Positions 1-9,677 of a stretch of 63,897 bases of DNA are shown here, piece by piece. The stretch lies in NCBI GenBank assembly GCA_019119685.1, contig DWWN01000043.1:1-63897 (forward strand). Direction: 5' to 3'. Under the pieces are notes generated by a model. It saw only the letters and a program-made list of their open reading frames with translations. It was not told where the DNA came from and did no database searches. This DNA comes from Candidatus Faecalibacterium faecigallinarum. Lineage in GTDB: Bacteria > Bacillota > Clostridia > Oscillospirales > Ruminococcaceae. The position numbers and the translations under genes were made by a program. Every line of letters begins with the position of its first letter. Position 1 is the first letter of the stretch.

Positions 1-50
1 TGCAGAATTTCTTTCTCATATTGATTTATTTTCGTGTATTTTCTGGGCAT
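1..50 (-). CDS. Transposase OrfA-like N-terminus, cut by the window edge
   Basis: ATG at 50-48 opens a frame reading MPRKYTKINQYEKEIL and then runs off the window. This start is typical of the helix-turn-helix OrfA of IS3-family elements, which binds the IS ends. An AGGAGG ribosome site lies just upstream inside a hairpin. Only 16 residues are visible, so the family call rests on the short start and the IS end around it. It is identical to the frame at the right edge and points the opposite way. Confidence 0.7.
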   Translation of the reverse strand, partial: MPRKYTKINQYEKEIL

Positions 51-130
51 AGCAAAACCTCCTCGTGTAGTTCTATTATCCTACACGGGGAGGTTTTTTG
101 TCTATTGTCTACTTTTTACGGACCTGTTCA
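2..130 (-). mobile_element. End of an IS3-like insertion sequence (left edge)
   Basis: Bases 2-130 are the exact reverse complement of 63769-63897. Read inward on the minus strand the end begins TGAACAGGTCCG, the TG start usual for IS3-family ends, and carries a hairpin followed by the start of a transposase frame. The rest of the element lies outside the window. Base 131 also matches the other copy, probably by chance, because identity stops after it. No target duplication can be tested because the outer ends are not visible. Confidence 0.8.
54..97 (-). promoter_or_regulatory. Hairpin covering the transposase ribosome site (left copy)
   Basis: The arms around AACCTCCCCGTGTAG and CTACACGAGGAGGTT pair across a 10-nt loop with one mismatch. 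The right arm contains the AGGAGG of the transposase, so the ribosome site is buried when the RNA folds. Several IS elements are known to use such hairpins to block translation from transcripts that read in from outside. Confidence 0.65.
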
Positions 131-180
131 GTTTGCCGGGAAGCGGCTCGGTTTTTGTTTTGCTATTTACGATGTTCTCA

Positions 181-819
181 TCAGCGGCGGCCGTGCAGGA
201 TGGGGGACAGGGGCTTGTAGATCAGCATACACAGCACCGCGTCCAGCAGGCCCTTGGCCAGGGTCCAGGGCATATTGAAGATGACCAGGCATTCCAGCAG
301 GCTGCCCGCCGAGGGCAGGATGGCCTGGTACATCCCGATGATGGTGTCCAGCGGCATCCCGTAGATGACCACATAGGCCGGGTAGGTCAGGAAGTAGTTC
401 ACGGGGATGCTGGCAACGGCCATGGCCACAGCGCCCAGCACCGCGCCCAGCACGGCGGTGCGGCGGCTCTTATTGCGCTGGTAGACAAAACCTGCCACCC
501 AGGCGAACACCGCGCCCAGCAGGAAATTGCACAGCTCGCCCGCGCCATTGGTGGAACCGGCCAGCAGCAGGTGGATCAGGTTCTTGATGAGGCTGATCAA
601 AACGCCATACGCCGGCCCCAGCGCGAACGCGCCCAGCAGCTCGGGCAGGTCGGAAAAATCCATCTTGACAAAAGACGGCATCAGCATGGGGATGGGGAAA
701 TCCAGGAACATCAGCACGAAGGCCACCGCCGACAGCATGGCGGTGACGGTCAGCTTGCGGACCTGGTTGCGGTCGTGTCCGCCGGTGCGGACGGGTCGGG
801 CTTCACTGTTTGCTTGCAT
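181..819 (-). CDS. ribU: ECF transporter S component, riboflavin (RibU-like)
   Basis: A 212-residue membrane protein with about six hydrophobic segments, matching the substrate-binding S component of energy-coupling factor transporters. These bind riboflavin and work with a shared EcfA/A'/T module that is not in this window. The early motif MDFSDLPELLGAF is characteristic of the riboflavin members. The FMN riboswitch directly upstream supports riboflavin as the substrate. I start at the ATG at 819-817 because GGAGGT sits 7 nt before it; an ATG two codons earlier is too close to the ribosome site. It is a single gene; the IS end follows within 50 bp. Confidence 0.93.
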   Translation of the reverse strand: MQANSEARPVRTGGHDRNQVRKLTVTAMLSAVAFVLMFLDFPIPMLMPSFVKMDFSDLPELLGAFALGPAYGVLISLIKNLIHLLLAGSTNGAGELCNFLLGAVFAWVAGFVYQRNKSRRTAVLGAVLGAVAMAVASIPVNYFLTYPAYVVIYGMPLDTIIGMYQAILPSAGSLLECLVIFNMPWTLAKGLLDAVLCMLIYKPLSPILHGRR

Positions 820-890
820 AGTCATTACCTCCCGGGGCTTCGCCCTGTGTTAAAATGTGTGGAAAGCTCTTTTCACCAGGAGACAAACAG

Positions 891-936
891 AAAAACGCCC
901 TGCCGCCGCGGACACTTTCCGCGGTACAACAGGGCG
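891..936 (-). terminator. Riboswitch-controlled terminator before ribU
   Basis: On the minus strand, GCCCTGTTGTACCGCGG pairs with CCGCGGCGGCAGGGC and is followed by GTTTTTCTG. It lies between the aptamer and the ribU ribosome site, the usual place for the expression platform of an FMN riboswitch. Confidence 0.85.
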
Positions 937-961
937 CAACGATACAATAACTCTGTCCGTC

Positions 962-1078
962 GTCTCTTCCATCCAGACTTTACTGTCGGCCCCGGAGTTT
1001 CACCGAGTCAGCACCCTTGCGGGTGGTCGCGGGCTGTACCGCCGGTGGGGAATTTCACCCCGCCCTGAAACGAACTTT
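962..1078 (-). promoter_or_regulatory. FMN riboswitch (RFN element)
   Basis: Read on the minus strand the leader has the conserved RFN blocks: AGGGCGGGGTGAAATTCCCC, ACCGGCGGTA, the AGCCCGCGACC segment, TGAAACTCCGGGGCCGACAG and TAAAGTCTGGATG. FMN binding normally favours the terminator downstream and turns off riboflavin uptake. It lies between a good promoter (1088-1115) and the terminator at 891-936. Confidence 0.95.
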
Positions 1079-1087
1079 CTTACAGAC

Positions 1088-1115
1088 AGTATAGCATATC
1101 CCCGCCAAAAAGCAA
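1088..1115 (-). promoter_or_regulatory. Sigma-A-type promoter for the ribU transcript
   Basis: Minus strand TTGCTT, 16-bp spacer, TATACT, just upstream of the riboswitch aptamer. Confidence 0.65.
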
Positions 1116-1199
1116 GAGGGAAAACAGAAGTCATACTTTTTTCGAGGGACTTTAGGGGGAACCCATTTCGGCCCCGGCTTATCCACTTCGCTCCGCGCA

Positions 1200-1228
1200 T
1201 TGCCAGCGGGGCGGTTCTGTGATACAAT
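1200..1228 (+). promoter_or_regulatory. Promoter for the mscS-like gene
   Basis: TTGCCA, 17-bp spacer, TACAAT, about 33 bp before the start codon of the channel gene. Confidence 0.6.
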
Positions 1229-1261
1229 AAATCGAGTTTACACGAACAAAGGAGAACCGTC

Positions 1262-2365
1262 ATGCTGTTTGCGATCCAAAATCTGCAGTTCACCCTCGGG
1301 GGACTTTTGCTGGAAGGCTACCCCGCCTTCGCGGCCCGGTGCGCCTGCGCGGCGCTTTTGCTGGCGGCGGGGCTTTTGCTGCGGCGCTGGCTGCAGAAGT
1401 GGCTGTTCCCCCACCTGTCAAAGTTCCATTTGCCTTCCCGCGGGGCGGGCATCCTGATCGGCAGCTTTGCCCGGCCGGCCGCCCATCTGGCCGCCCTGAC
1501 CGGCCTGTACCTGGCCCTGGCCTCCCTGCCCTGGACGGCCGCGGCGGTGCGGCCCTTCCTGCTCAAACTGTTCCGGTTCGGGGCCATCCTGCTGCTGAGC
1601 TGGGGGCTGTACGGCGCTTCGGCGCTGACCGAGCTGCTCCTTGCGGGGACGCGGGAGGAAGTGCGCACCAACAAGACCCTGCGCAGCATTTTGGTCAAGG
1701 TGTACAAAGTGCTGGTGGTCATTTTGGGCGGGCTGATGGCGGCTCAGGAGCTGGGCCTGCCCATCACCGGCATTTTGACCAGCGCAGGCCTGGTCGGCCT
1801 GACCATCTCCCTGGCCGCCCAGGACACCGCCAGCAACCTCTTTGCCGGGATGATGATCCTGGTCGAGCGGCCCTTCCAGATCGGGGACTGGGTGGTCGTG
1901 GGCGACGTGGAGGGCAGCGTGGAGGACATCACTTTCCGTTCCACCAAGATCCGCGCGCTGGACAACTCCCTCTACATTCTGACCAACAGCGACGTTTGTT
2001 CCGCCACCATCAACAACGGCACCCAGCGTACCAAGCGGCTCTACCGGTTCACGCTGGGGGTGGAGTACAGCGCCACCCGCGCCCAGCTGGAAAAGCTGAT
2101 GGAGGACCTGCGGGCCATGCTGGCCGCCAGCCCTTATACCTATGAGGACTCGGTCATCGTGGAGGTGAGCGGCTTCGGGGCGTCCAGCATCGACCTGCTG
2201 GTGTCGGCCTATGTGCGCACCGCCGACGCCTCCTCTTTCTACCGGATGCGCAACGATTTGAACCTTGACCTGATGGACATCGTCCGGGCCGACGGGCTGG
2301 ACTTCGCTTTCCCGTCCACCAGCGTGTATATCAAGGACGGCGCGGCAGACACTAACAAGAAGTAA
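1262..2365 (+). CDS. Small-conductance mechanosensitive channel (MscS family)
   Basis: 367 residues, the usual size of a short MscS channel that opens under membrane tension to release solutes in hypo-osmotic shock. Three or four hydrophobic segments fill the first half. The pore helix and start of the beta domain read LVGLTISLAAQDTASNLFAG and then VERPFQIGDWVVVGDVEG, followed by VEDITFRSTKIR, all MscS hallmarks. The C-terminal half is the soluble cage. An AAAGGAG ribosome site precedes the ATG. The CYTH gene follows after 23 bp, so the two are probably co-transcribed. Confidence 0.93.
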   Translation: MLFAIQNLQFTLGGLLLEGYPAFAARCACAALLLAAGLLLRRWLQKWLFPHLSKFHLPSRGAGILIGSFARPAAHLAALTGLYLALASLPWTAAAVRPFLLKLFRFGAILLLSWGLYGASALTELLLAGTREEVRTNKTLRSILVKVYKVLVVILGGLMAAQELGLPITGILTSAGLVGLTISLAAQDTASNLFAGMMILVERPFQIGDWVVVGDVEGSVEDITFRSTKIRALDNSLYILTNSDVCSATINNGTQRTKRLYRFTLGVEYSATRAQLEKLMEDLRAMLAASPYTYEDSVIVEVSGFGASSIDLLVSAYVRTADASSFYRMRNDLNLDLMDIVRADGLDFAFPSTSVYIKDGAADTNKK

Positions 2366-2388
2366 ACGCATCAAGGAGGTTTTTTCTT

Positions 2389-2877
2389 ATGGAGATCGAG
2401 CGCAAATGGCTTGTGGAGGACTGGCCCAAGGGTCTGCCTCTGGTGGAGGAGCACACCATGCGGCAGGGCTACATCAGCGTGCGGCCCACCGTCCGCATCC
2501 GGGAGGAGGCCAAGACCGGCGGCGAGACCGCCTGGGTCCTCTGCTTCAAGTCGGCCGGCGGGCTGGCCCGGGAGGAGATCGAACGCCCCATCGACAAGGC
2601 CCTCTTTGACGACCTGGCCGCCAAGATCATCGCCCGGCCCCTGATCGAAAAGGTGCGCCGGACCTACCTGCTGCCCGACGGGAACCGCCTCGAGGTCAAC
2701 CATGTGGACGCCGGCCAGCCCGGCGCGTTCTGGTACGCCGAGATCGAATACCCCACCATTGCCGAGGCCGAAGCCTGGGCCCCGGGCTCCCCCGCCCTGG
2801 CCCGTTACCTGGGCAGCGAGGTGACCGGCCAGCCCGGCCAGAGCATGGGGGCCTACTGGGAGCGCACCCGCACCTGA
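2389..2877 (+). CDS. CYTH-domain protein (triphosphate tunnel enzyme)
   Basis: 162 residues, a single CYTH domain. It starts MEIERKWLV, giving the ExExK signature (E2, E4, K6) that binds the metal and triphosphate in this fold. Alternating charged strands (VRIREE, RRTYLLP, YAEIEYP) fit the eight-stranded tunnel. Family members hydrolyse inorganic triphosphate or thiamine triphosphate, or act as class IV adenylate cyclases; the sequence does not decide which, and a triphosphatase is the most likely. AAGGAGG lies 9 nt before the ATG. It follows the MscS-like gene closely. Confidence 0.88.
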   Translation: MEIERKWLVEDWPKGLPLVEEHTMRQGYISVRPTVRIREEAKTGGETAWVLCFKSAGGLAREEIERPIDKALFDDLAAKIIARPLIEKVRRTYLLPDGNRLEVNHVDAGQPGAFWYAEIEYPTIAEAEAWAPGSPALARYLGSEVTGQPGQSMGAYWERTRT

Positions 2878-2880
2878 GCC

Positions 2881-2909
2881 TTGACTTTCGCGGCACGGTC
2901 TGCTATACT
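2881..2909 (+). promoter_or_regulatory. Strong promoter before the NimA-like gene
   Basis: TTGACT, 17-bp spacer, TATACT. It begins four bases after the CYTH stop codon, and a leader of about 120 nt follows. Confidence 0.8.
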
Positions 2910-3037
2910 GTGCCCGTTTCAAACCATTTGCCGCCGGGCAAACGCCTTGCCGCCCTCTGCAGGCCATTGAAAGAGGGACGGTCCAGGGCGTTTTTTTCTT
3001 CTTTTCCTGTTTTGATCCATAAAAGGAGGAATATTCC

Positions 3038-3535
3038 ATGTATCCTGAAATGCGACGCAAAAAGCAGGCTTTGTCCCCCGCGGCCTGCGACGCCATCCTG
3101 CAGGCCGGCACCTCGGGGGTCCTGGCGCTGGCCGGGGCGGACGGGCAGCCTTACGCCGTCCCCCTGAGCTATGTGTACCACGAGGGCAAGGTCTACTTCC
3201 ACTGTGCCCGGGCCGGCCACAAGCTGGACCTGCTGGACCAGAACCCCAAAGCCTCTTTCTGCGTCATCGGGCAGGACCAGGTGGTGCCCGAAAAGTACAC
3301 CACCTATTACCGCAGCGTCATCCTGTTCGGGACAGTGCGCCGGCTGACCGCCGGGGAGGAAAAGCGGGCCGCCATCCTGGCGCTGGCCCGCCGCTACTCC
3401 CCCGATGAGCCGGCGGAAAAGGTGGATGCCGAAATCGCCCGCTACTGGGACGCCCTCTGTATGCTCGAGCTGACTCCCGGCCACATCAGCGGCAAGGAGT
3501 GCATCGAGCTGGTCAGGCAGGCCGGCCGGATGTAA
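3038..3535 (+). CDS. Pyridoxamine 5'-phosphate oxidase-fold protein, NimA-like
   Basis: 165 residues of the split-barrel flavin-binding fold. MRRKKQALS followed by GVLALAGADGQPYAVPLSYV and KVYFHCARAGHKLD match the subgroup usually annotated as nitroimidazole-resistance NimA-like or 5-nitroimidazole reductase. Such proteins bind FMN or a related cofactor, but most have no proven substrate, so antibiotic resistance should not be assumed. AAAGGAGG precedes the ATG. The gene is alone between its own promoter and a hairpin at 3549-3591. Confidence 0.88.
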   Translation: MYPEMRRKKQALSPAACDAILQAGTSGVLALAGADGQPYAVPLSYVYHEGKVYFHCARAGHKLDLLDQNPKASFCVIGQDQVVPEKYTTYYRSVILFGTVRRLTAGEEKRAAILALARRYSPDEPAEKVDAEIARYWDALCMLELTPGHISGKECIELVRQAGRM

Positions 3536-3548
3536 AATACCCACACAA

Positions 3549-3591
3549 AACAGTCCCGCCGGGGCGCTGCGTGCGTACCAGCGGGACTGTT
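3549..3591. terminator. Hairpin between convergent genes
   Basis: AACAGTCCCGC pairs with GCGGGACTGTT across a GC-rich loop between the NimA-like gene and carD. The T-run is weak on both sides. The loop contains TGCGTGCGTAC, slightly reminiscent of the 5' hairpin of the structured repeats at 27.7 and 58.4 kb. Confidence 0.55.
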
Positions 3592-3606
3592 CGTTTCGGC
3601 TCTTGG

Positions 3607-4122
3607 TCAGCTCTTGGCGTGGGCTGCGATGCGGCGGGAGATATAGGCGGGCACATCCTCCCGGGGGATGCCCAGGGCAATGGCAAATTCGCCGTTCAGG
3701 CTGTCCTTCGCCTTTTTCATAAAGTGCTCGTCCACCCGGCCCATCCGCTTTTTCCGGCTGGCGAGGTCCTGCTTTTTGGCGTAGATGGAGGCGGTCAGGC
3801 GGATCAGATCGGCGCAGTCGTGGGTGCGCAGGGCCTGCTCGTAGTGGACGCTCAGCTCCTGAGCGCTGCGGCTGTGGAATGCCTCCCCCTCGATGGTGGG
3901 GATGGCGTCGATCAGCCGGTTGGCCTCCTCGGCGCTGATGACCGCCCGCAGGCAAATGCGGGGGTTGTCCGCCGGGATATACAGCACCCCGCCCTGATAG
4001 ACCGGGGCCAGCACATAATACAGGTGGGCCGCATCCAACCCTTCAAACCTGCGCTGGGTGACGCCTTCCACCCGGCAGACACCCAGGTCCCCATACACCA
4101 CATATTCGCCTTCACAAAACAT
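3607..4122 (-). CDS. CarD-family transcriptional regulator
   Basis: 171 residues. It opens FCEGEYVVYGDLGVCRVEGV, the Tudor-like CarD/TRCF RNA polymerase interaction domain (about residues 1-65) that contacts the polymerase beta lobe and stabilises open promoter complexes. The rest is helical with a basic segment (KKQDLASRKKRMGRVDE), as expected for the DNA-contacting C-terminal domain. An AAGGAGG-type ribosome site precedes the ATG. It is transcribed alone from its own promoter, towards the NimA-like gene. Confidence 0.92.
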   Translation of the reverse strand: MFCEGEYVVYGDLGVCRVEGVTQRRFEGLDAAHLYYVLAPVYQGGVLYIPADNPRICLRAVISAEEANRLIDAIPTIEGEAFHSRSAQELSVHYEQALRTHDCADLIRLTASIYAKKQDLASRKKRMGRVDEHFMKKAKDSLNGEFAIALGIPREDVPAYISRRIAAHAKS

Positions 4123-4187
4123 GGACGCATCCCTCCTTCTTCGTCGTCCCGAACAGGCAGCAAAAAGCCATCATCGTATCTACGTTT

Positions 4188-4217
4188 ATTATACCACATT
4201 TTTGCAGGCGCGTCCAA
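4188..4217 (-). promoter_or_regulatory. Promoter for the CarD gene
   Basis: Minus strand TTGGAC, 18-bp spacer, TATAAT, about 65 bp before the start codon. Confidence 0.65.
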
Positions 4218-4280
4218 GGGCAAAACGTCGAAATTTCACGCTTTTGCGCCGTTTGGGATGCGCTTTTTGTCCCTTCCCGC

Positions 4281-4309
4281 TGGAAAGGCCCTCCAAAGTG
4301 TGCTACAAT
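4281..4309 (+). promoter_or_regulatory. Promoter for the rhomboid gene
   Basis: TGGAAA, 17-bp spacer, TACAAT. The -35 is poor and the -10 is good. It lies about 50 bp before the proposed ACG start. Confidence 0.5.
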
Positions 4310-4358
4310 AGAGCCGTTCCCTTTGCAACCCATGCCCGCCTGAAAGGAGCTGGCCGCT

Positions 4359-4955
4359 ACGAAACGCGCGAAATTCCACCTCACCTTCCAGTACAACGCC
4401 CCGGTGGTGCTCACCTTTTTCCTTTTGTCCTTCGGGGTGCTGCTGCTGGACGGCCTCACCGCCGGCTGGACCACCAGCCACCTGTTCTGCGTCTACCGTT
4501 CCTCCCTGAAAGACCCGCTGTTTTACATCCGGCTGTTCGGCCATGTGCTGGGCCACGCCGACCTGGACCACTTTTTGAACAATATGCTGCTGTTTCTGGT
4601 CATCGGCCCGCCCATGGAGGAAAAATACGGCAGCATCCCCCTGCTCAAAGCCATCATCCTGACGGCGCTGGTCTCGGGGGTGCTGCAGTGCCTGCTCTTT
4701 CCCGGGGTGGCCCTGCTGGGGGCCTCGGGCATCGTGTTCATGCTCATCATGCTGTCCTCCCTGGCGGGGATCAGCGGGGGCATCCCCGTCACCATGCTGC
4801 TGGTGGCAGCCCTCTACCTGGGGGACCAGATCTACGCCATCCTGTTCGTGCGGGACAACGTTGCCAACTTCATGCACATCGTGGGCGGCGTGTGCGGGAC
4901 CGCTTTCGGGTTTTACAGCGCCTATGCCCGCCCGCACCGGAAAAGAAAACACTGA
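4359..4955 (+). CDS. Rhomboid-family intramembrane serine protease
   Basis: A six-helix rhomboid that cuts proteins within the membrane. The catalytic serine is in GASGIVF and the partner histidine in NFMHIVGG; HADLDHFLNN supplies the conserved His/Asn of helix 2. No extra domain is present. The usual start codons place the beginning at GTG 4404, but AAAGGAG at 4343-4349 is 9 nt before an in-frame ACG at 4359, and the codons after it read KRAKFHLTFQYNAPVV, a plausible cytoplasmic N-terminus. I give the ACG start. The conservative alternative is GTG 4404 (183 residues), which lacks any ribosome site at the right distance. A terminator follows. Confidence 0.85.
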   Translation, partial: TKRAKFHLTFQYNAPVVLTFFLLSFGVLLLDGLTAGWTTSHLFCVYRSSLKDPLFYIRLFGHVLGHADLDHFLNNMLLFLVIGPPMEEKYGSIPLLKAIILTALVSGVLQCLLFPGVALLGASGIVFMLIMLSSLAGISGGIPVTMLLVAALYLGDQIYAILFVRDNVANFMHIVGGVCGTAFGFYSAYARPHRKRKH

Positions 4956-4957
4956 AA

Positions 4958-4999
4958 AACGCCCGGCCTCCGCATAAGGGAAGCCGGGCGTTCGTTTCA
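4958..4999 (+). terminator. Terminator after the rhomboid gene
   Basis: AACGCCCGGC pairs with GCCGGGCGTT and is followed by CGTTTC. It separates the rhomboid gene from the convergent toxin gene. Confidence 0.7.
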
Positions 5000-5069
5000 G
5001 TATGCCGAGAAAAGCAGCGTTTTTGAGAGGACAGCCTTTTCTGCCCGCATATGTGCGGAAGAATCCCCT

Positions 5070-5345
5070 TCAGAACAGGTCGCTGTGCGTCCCCGTCCGT
5101 ACCAGGTACAAAAACATTTCCTCCTGGTCGATCTCGTAAACCAGCAGCCAGTCGGGCGTGATATGGCATTCCCGGCAGCCGCTGTAGTCCCCGACAAGCG
5201 GGTGGTCATGGTATTTCTGCACCAGGGCCTGCCCTGCCGCCAGCTGCTTGAGCACAGCCGCCAGCAGGTCCAGGTCACAGCCTCTTTTCTGGGCCCGTTT
5301 GAGGTCTTTTTGGAACCGGGCCGTTGGGCGTATCTTATACATCAT
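5070..5345 (-). CDS. YafQ/RelE-family mRNA interferase toxin
   Basis: 91 residues of the RelE fold. FQKDLKRAQKRG, the central LVGDYSGCRECHITPDWLLVYEID and the C-terminal YLVRTGTHSDLF match YafQ-type toxins, which cut mRNA at the ribosome. The histidine and aspartate near HITPD and the terminal TGTHSDLF segment are the usual active-site elements. The antitoxin stop overlaps the toxin start by 11 bp, so translation is coupled. A second ATG one codon later (5342) is an equally good start. Confidence 0.92.
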   Translation of the reverse strand: MMYKIRPTARFQKDLKRAQKRGCDLDLLAAVLKQLAAGQALVQKYHDHPLVGDYSGCRECHITPDWLLVYEIDQEEMFLYLVRTGTHSDLF

Positions 5346-5619
5346 CGGAAAGCAGATCCTTCATCATCTGGTCTACATCGCTGTAGGTCCTGCTGGGAGC
5401 GCGCCCGGCTTTCATCTGCCTGACTTCCTCCATCGCCTCCAGAGTCTGCGCATTGGGGGTCTCGCCCCCCACCTCAAAGGGGATGCGGTATTCGCGCACC
5501 GCCTTTTTGGCAAAAATCGTAAACGCCGTCGTCATCGACATCCCCATATCTGCACAGAACGCTTCAAACTGCTGCTTCAGATCGGCATCCATACGGATAT
5601 TGATATTTGTGCTGGCCAT
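5335..5619 (-). CDS. DinJ/RelB-family antitoxin
   Basis: 94 residues. ASTNINIRMDADLKQQFEAF is the ribbon-helix-helix start of RelB/DinJ antitoxins, which bind the operator as dimers. The C-terminal half (EAMEEVRQMKAGRAPSRTYS, DVDQMMKDLL) is the helical toxin wrap. GAAAGGAG precedes the ATG. The gene is upstream of its toxin with an 11-bp overlap, and the pair is autoregulated in known cases. A clear promoter lies just upstream. Confidence 0.92.
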   Translation of the reverse strand: MASTNINIRMDADLKQQFEAFCADMGMSMTTAFTIFAKKAVREYRIPFEVGGETPNAQTLEAMEEVRQMKAGRAPSRTYSDVDQMMKDLLSDDV

Positions 5620-5651
5620 AGCCGGTGCTCCTTTCCTGATTTGCTAACTTT

Positions 5652-5680
5652 AGTATACAGCATATTATGTACAACGTCAA
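5652..5680 (-). promoter_or_regulatory. Promoter of the toxin-antitoxin operon
   Basis: Minus strand TTGACG, 17-bp spacer, TATACT. The spacer holds an imperfect dyad between GTAC and GTATAC (GTACATAATATGCTGTATAC), a plausible binding site for the antitoxin. Confidence 0.75.
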
Positions 5681-5821
5681 TACATTGTTTGCATTCTTTT
5701 TCCCACATCGAAACTGTAAAAGTCATACTTATCAGGCACAAAAAGCCGTCTTCCCGCGGGAATTCGGGCCCTTTGGCCGAAATTTGCGCGGCGTCCGGCG
5801 GCAAAATCGTAAATTTGTCTA

Positions 5822-5850
5822 TTGCGTTTTTTGCCGCGGGCAAGTATAAT
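5822..5850 (+). promoter_or_regulatory. Promoter of glnN
   Basis: TTGCGT, 17-bp spacer, TATAAT. Transcription from here would begin near 5857, just before the leader hairpin at 5869. Confidence 0.7.
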
Positions 5851-5868
5851 GCAACTATCGGCAGCAAC

Positions 5869-5903
5869 GGCGCTGTGAGTCCCACAGACTCGCAGCGCCT
5901 TTT
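5869..5903 (+). terminator. Leader terminator upstream of glnN
   Basis: GGCGCTGTGAGT pairs with ACTCGCAGCGCC (one wobble, 7-nt loop) and is followed by TTTT. It lies between the promoter and the start codon, so it would stop transcription before glnN unless opened. With an ANTAR protein encoded two genes downstream, antitermination is the likely control. An alternative small hairpin (CTGTG/CACAG) overlaps the 5' arm, but I could not find a clear pair of hexaloop ANTAR hairpins. Confidence 0.7.
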
Positions 5904-5970
5904 GTGTGTGTTCGGCACCCGTCTCCTGCGGCGGGTGAGACATCCCTGATGTGAGTAAGGAGTAGGATTT

Positions 5971-8064
<2,094 letters not shown>

Positions 8065-8256
8065 GCCCTCTCCGGCCCTGCGGGCCACGGTTGCGGTGCC
8101 CTGTTTTTGCTGCGCCCGTCGCTGCGGGCTTGCAAAAAACAGACCGCTGCCCCTGCTCCGCTTCGGCTGTCTCGTCCGCTGGACGCGCCTCAGCTGCGCA
8201 GTCCCGCACGCGGGGGAGCTGGCGAGCGAAGCGAGACTGAGAGGGCTCATCAACCA
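8065..8256. repeat. GC-rich mosaic intergenic repeat, copy 1
   Basis: Non-coding DNA filling the glnN-glnA gap. It contains CCCTCTCCGGCCCTGCGGGC, GGTTGCGGTGCCCTG, the CGCTTCGGCTGTCTCGTCCG segment and GCGAGCGAAGCGAGACTGAG. Parts recur near 25.5-25.9, 33.4, 56.1 and 58.5 kb; the 58.5 kb copy is inverted. No frame is supported here. Confidence 0.75.
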
Positions 8257-8258
8257 CC

Positions 8259-8300
8259 GGCCCGGACCTGCTGCGAGAGCGCGGGCCCCGGGCCTTTTTT
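8259..8300 (+). terminator. Leader terminator upstream of glnA
   Basis: GGCCCGG pairs with CCGGGCC and is followed by six Ts, only 18 bp before the glnA ATG. Such a terminator ends transcription from glnN or must be read through to express glnA. It parallels the leader terminator before glnN and is the natural target for the ANTAR protein encoded downstream. Confidence 0.75.
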
Positions 8301-8317
8301 GATGCGAGGACTAGCCT

Positions 8318-9643
8318 ATGAACTACACCACACAGCAGGACGTGCTCGACTTTGTGGAGGACAACAACGTCAAGTTCGTCCGGTTCGCCTTTACCGATAT
8401 CTTTGGCACCCAGAAGAATATCGCCGTCCTGGCCGGGGACCTGCCCAAGGCCCTGGAGGACGGGGTCTGCTTCGACGGCAGCGCCGTCCCCGGCTTCATG
8501 CAGGTGGAGGAGAGCGACCTGGTCCTCCGGCCCGACCTGTCCACCCTGACCATCCTGCCCTGGCGGCCCGCCGAGGGCCGGGTGATGCAGTTCTTCTGCG
8601 ACATCGAGCAGCCGGGCGGCAAGCCCTTTGGGGGCAACTGCCGGGGCTTCCTGCGGCAGATCGCCCGCCGGTTCCGCCAGCTGGGCCTGGTGTGCAACGT
8701 GGGGGCCGAGTGCGAGTTCTACCTCTTTGAGACGGACGAGCGGGGCCGCCCCACCCGCATCCCACTGGACCTCGGGGGCTACCTGGACGTCTATCCCCTG
8801 GACGCCGCCGAGAACCTGCGCCGGGACATCTGCCTGACCATGGAGCAGATGGGCCTTGCCCCCCAGCACAGCCACCACGAGAGCGGCCACGGCCAGAACG
8901 AGATCGACTTCCACCACGCCAGCCCCCTCAAGACCGCCGACAACGTGATGATGTTCAAGCAGATCGCGCGGGCGGTGGCAGGCCGCAACGGCCTGCACGC
9001 CAGCTTTATGCCCAAGCCCCTGGCCGGGCAGGCGGGCAGCGGGCTGCACATCAACATCTCCCTTTACCGGGACCGGCAGAACCTCTTTGAAGGGGATATC
9101 GCCCCCGACAGCCCCGCCGGCAGCTTTATGGCCGGTGTGCTGGCCCACAGCCGGGAGCTGACCGCCTTCACCAATCCCCTGCCCAACAGCTACCTCCGCT
9201 TTGGCTGCGACGAGGCCCCCCGCTATGTCAGCTGGAGCCGGCAGAACCGCAGCCAGCTGGTGCGCCTGCCCGCCGTGGAGGGGGACAACTGCCGGATGGA
9301 GCTGCGCAGCCCCGACCCCGCCTGCAACCCCTATCTTGCGGTGGGGCTGATCCTGGCGGCCGGGCTGGACGGCCTGGAGCACCGGATGGAGCTGTGCGCG
9401 CCGGTCAACCGCAACCTGTTCGAGCTGCAGCCCGGCGAGGCCGCCGCCCTGGGGCTGGAGGCCCTGCCCGCCACCCTGGAAGAAGCGGTGGCTGCCGCCC
9501 AGGCCAGCCCCTTCCTGGCCAAATACCTGCCCGAGGGGCTGGCCCAGCGGTACTACCAGCAGCAGCTGCGCCGCTGCGCCAAACTGCGGGACGCCGCCGA
9601 CCCCGCCGAGTTTGAGCGGGCGCAGTACTTCTGCGCCATCTGA
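8318..9643 (+). CDS. glnA: Glutamine synthetase type I
   Basis: 441 residues, the length of the Gram-positive GlnA-alpha type. FDGSAVPGF, ILPWRPAEGRVMQFFCDIE, the metal-binding GAECEFYLFE, HHESGHGQNEIDFHHA and MPKPLAGQAGSGLHINIS are all standard. NPYLAVGLILAAGLDGLE is near the C-terminus. There is no adenylylation site (not expected in the Gram-positive type). A terminator lies between the intergenic repeat and the start. The ANTAR gene follows 34 bp downstream, so the two form one transcript. Confidence 0.97.
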   Translation: MNYTTQQDVLDFVEDNNVKFVRFAFTDIFGTQKNIAVLAGDLPKALEDGVCFDGSAVPGFMQVEESDLVLRPDLSTLTILPWRPAEGRVMQFFCDIEQPGGKPFGGNCRGFLRQIARRFRQLGLVCNVGAECEFYLFETDERGRPTRIPLDLGGYLDVYPLDAAENLRRDICLTMEQMGLAPQHSHHESGHGQNEIDFHHASPLKTADNVMMFKQIARAVAGRNGLHASFMPKPLAGQAGSGLHINISLYRDRQNLFEGDIAPDSPAGSFMAGVLAHSRELTAFTNPLPNSYLRFGCDEAPRYVSWSRQNRSQLVRLPAVEGDNCRMELRSPDPACNPYLAVGLILAAGLDGLEHRMELCAPVNRNLFELQPGEAAALGLEALPATLEEAVAAAQASPFLAKYLPEGLAQRYYQQQLRRCAKLRDAADPAEFERAQYFCAI

Positions 9644-9677
9644 CCGGCCCTGTGTGGTATGAGAGAGGAGGGGTAGC

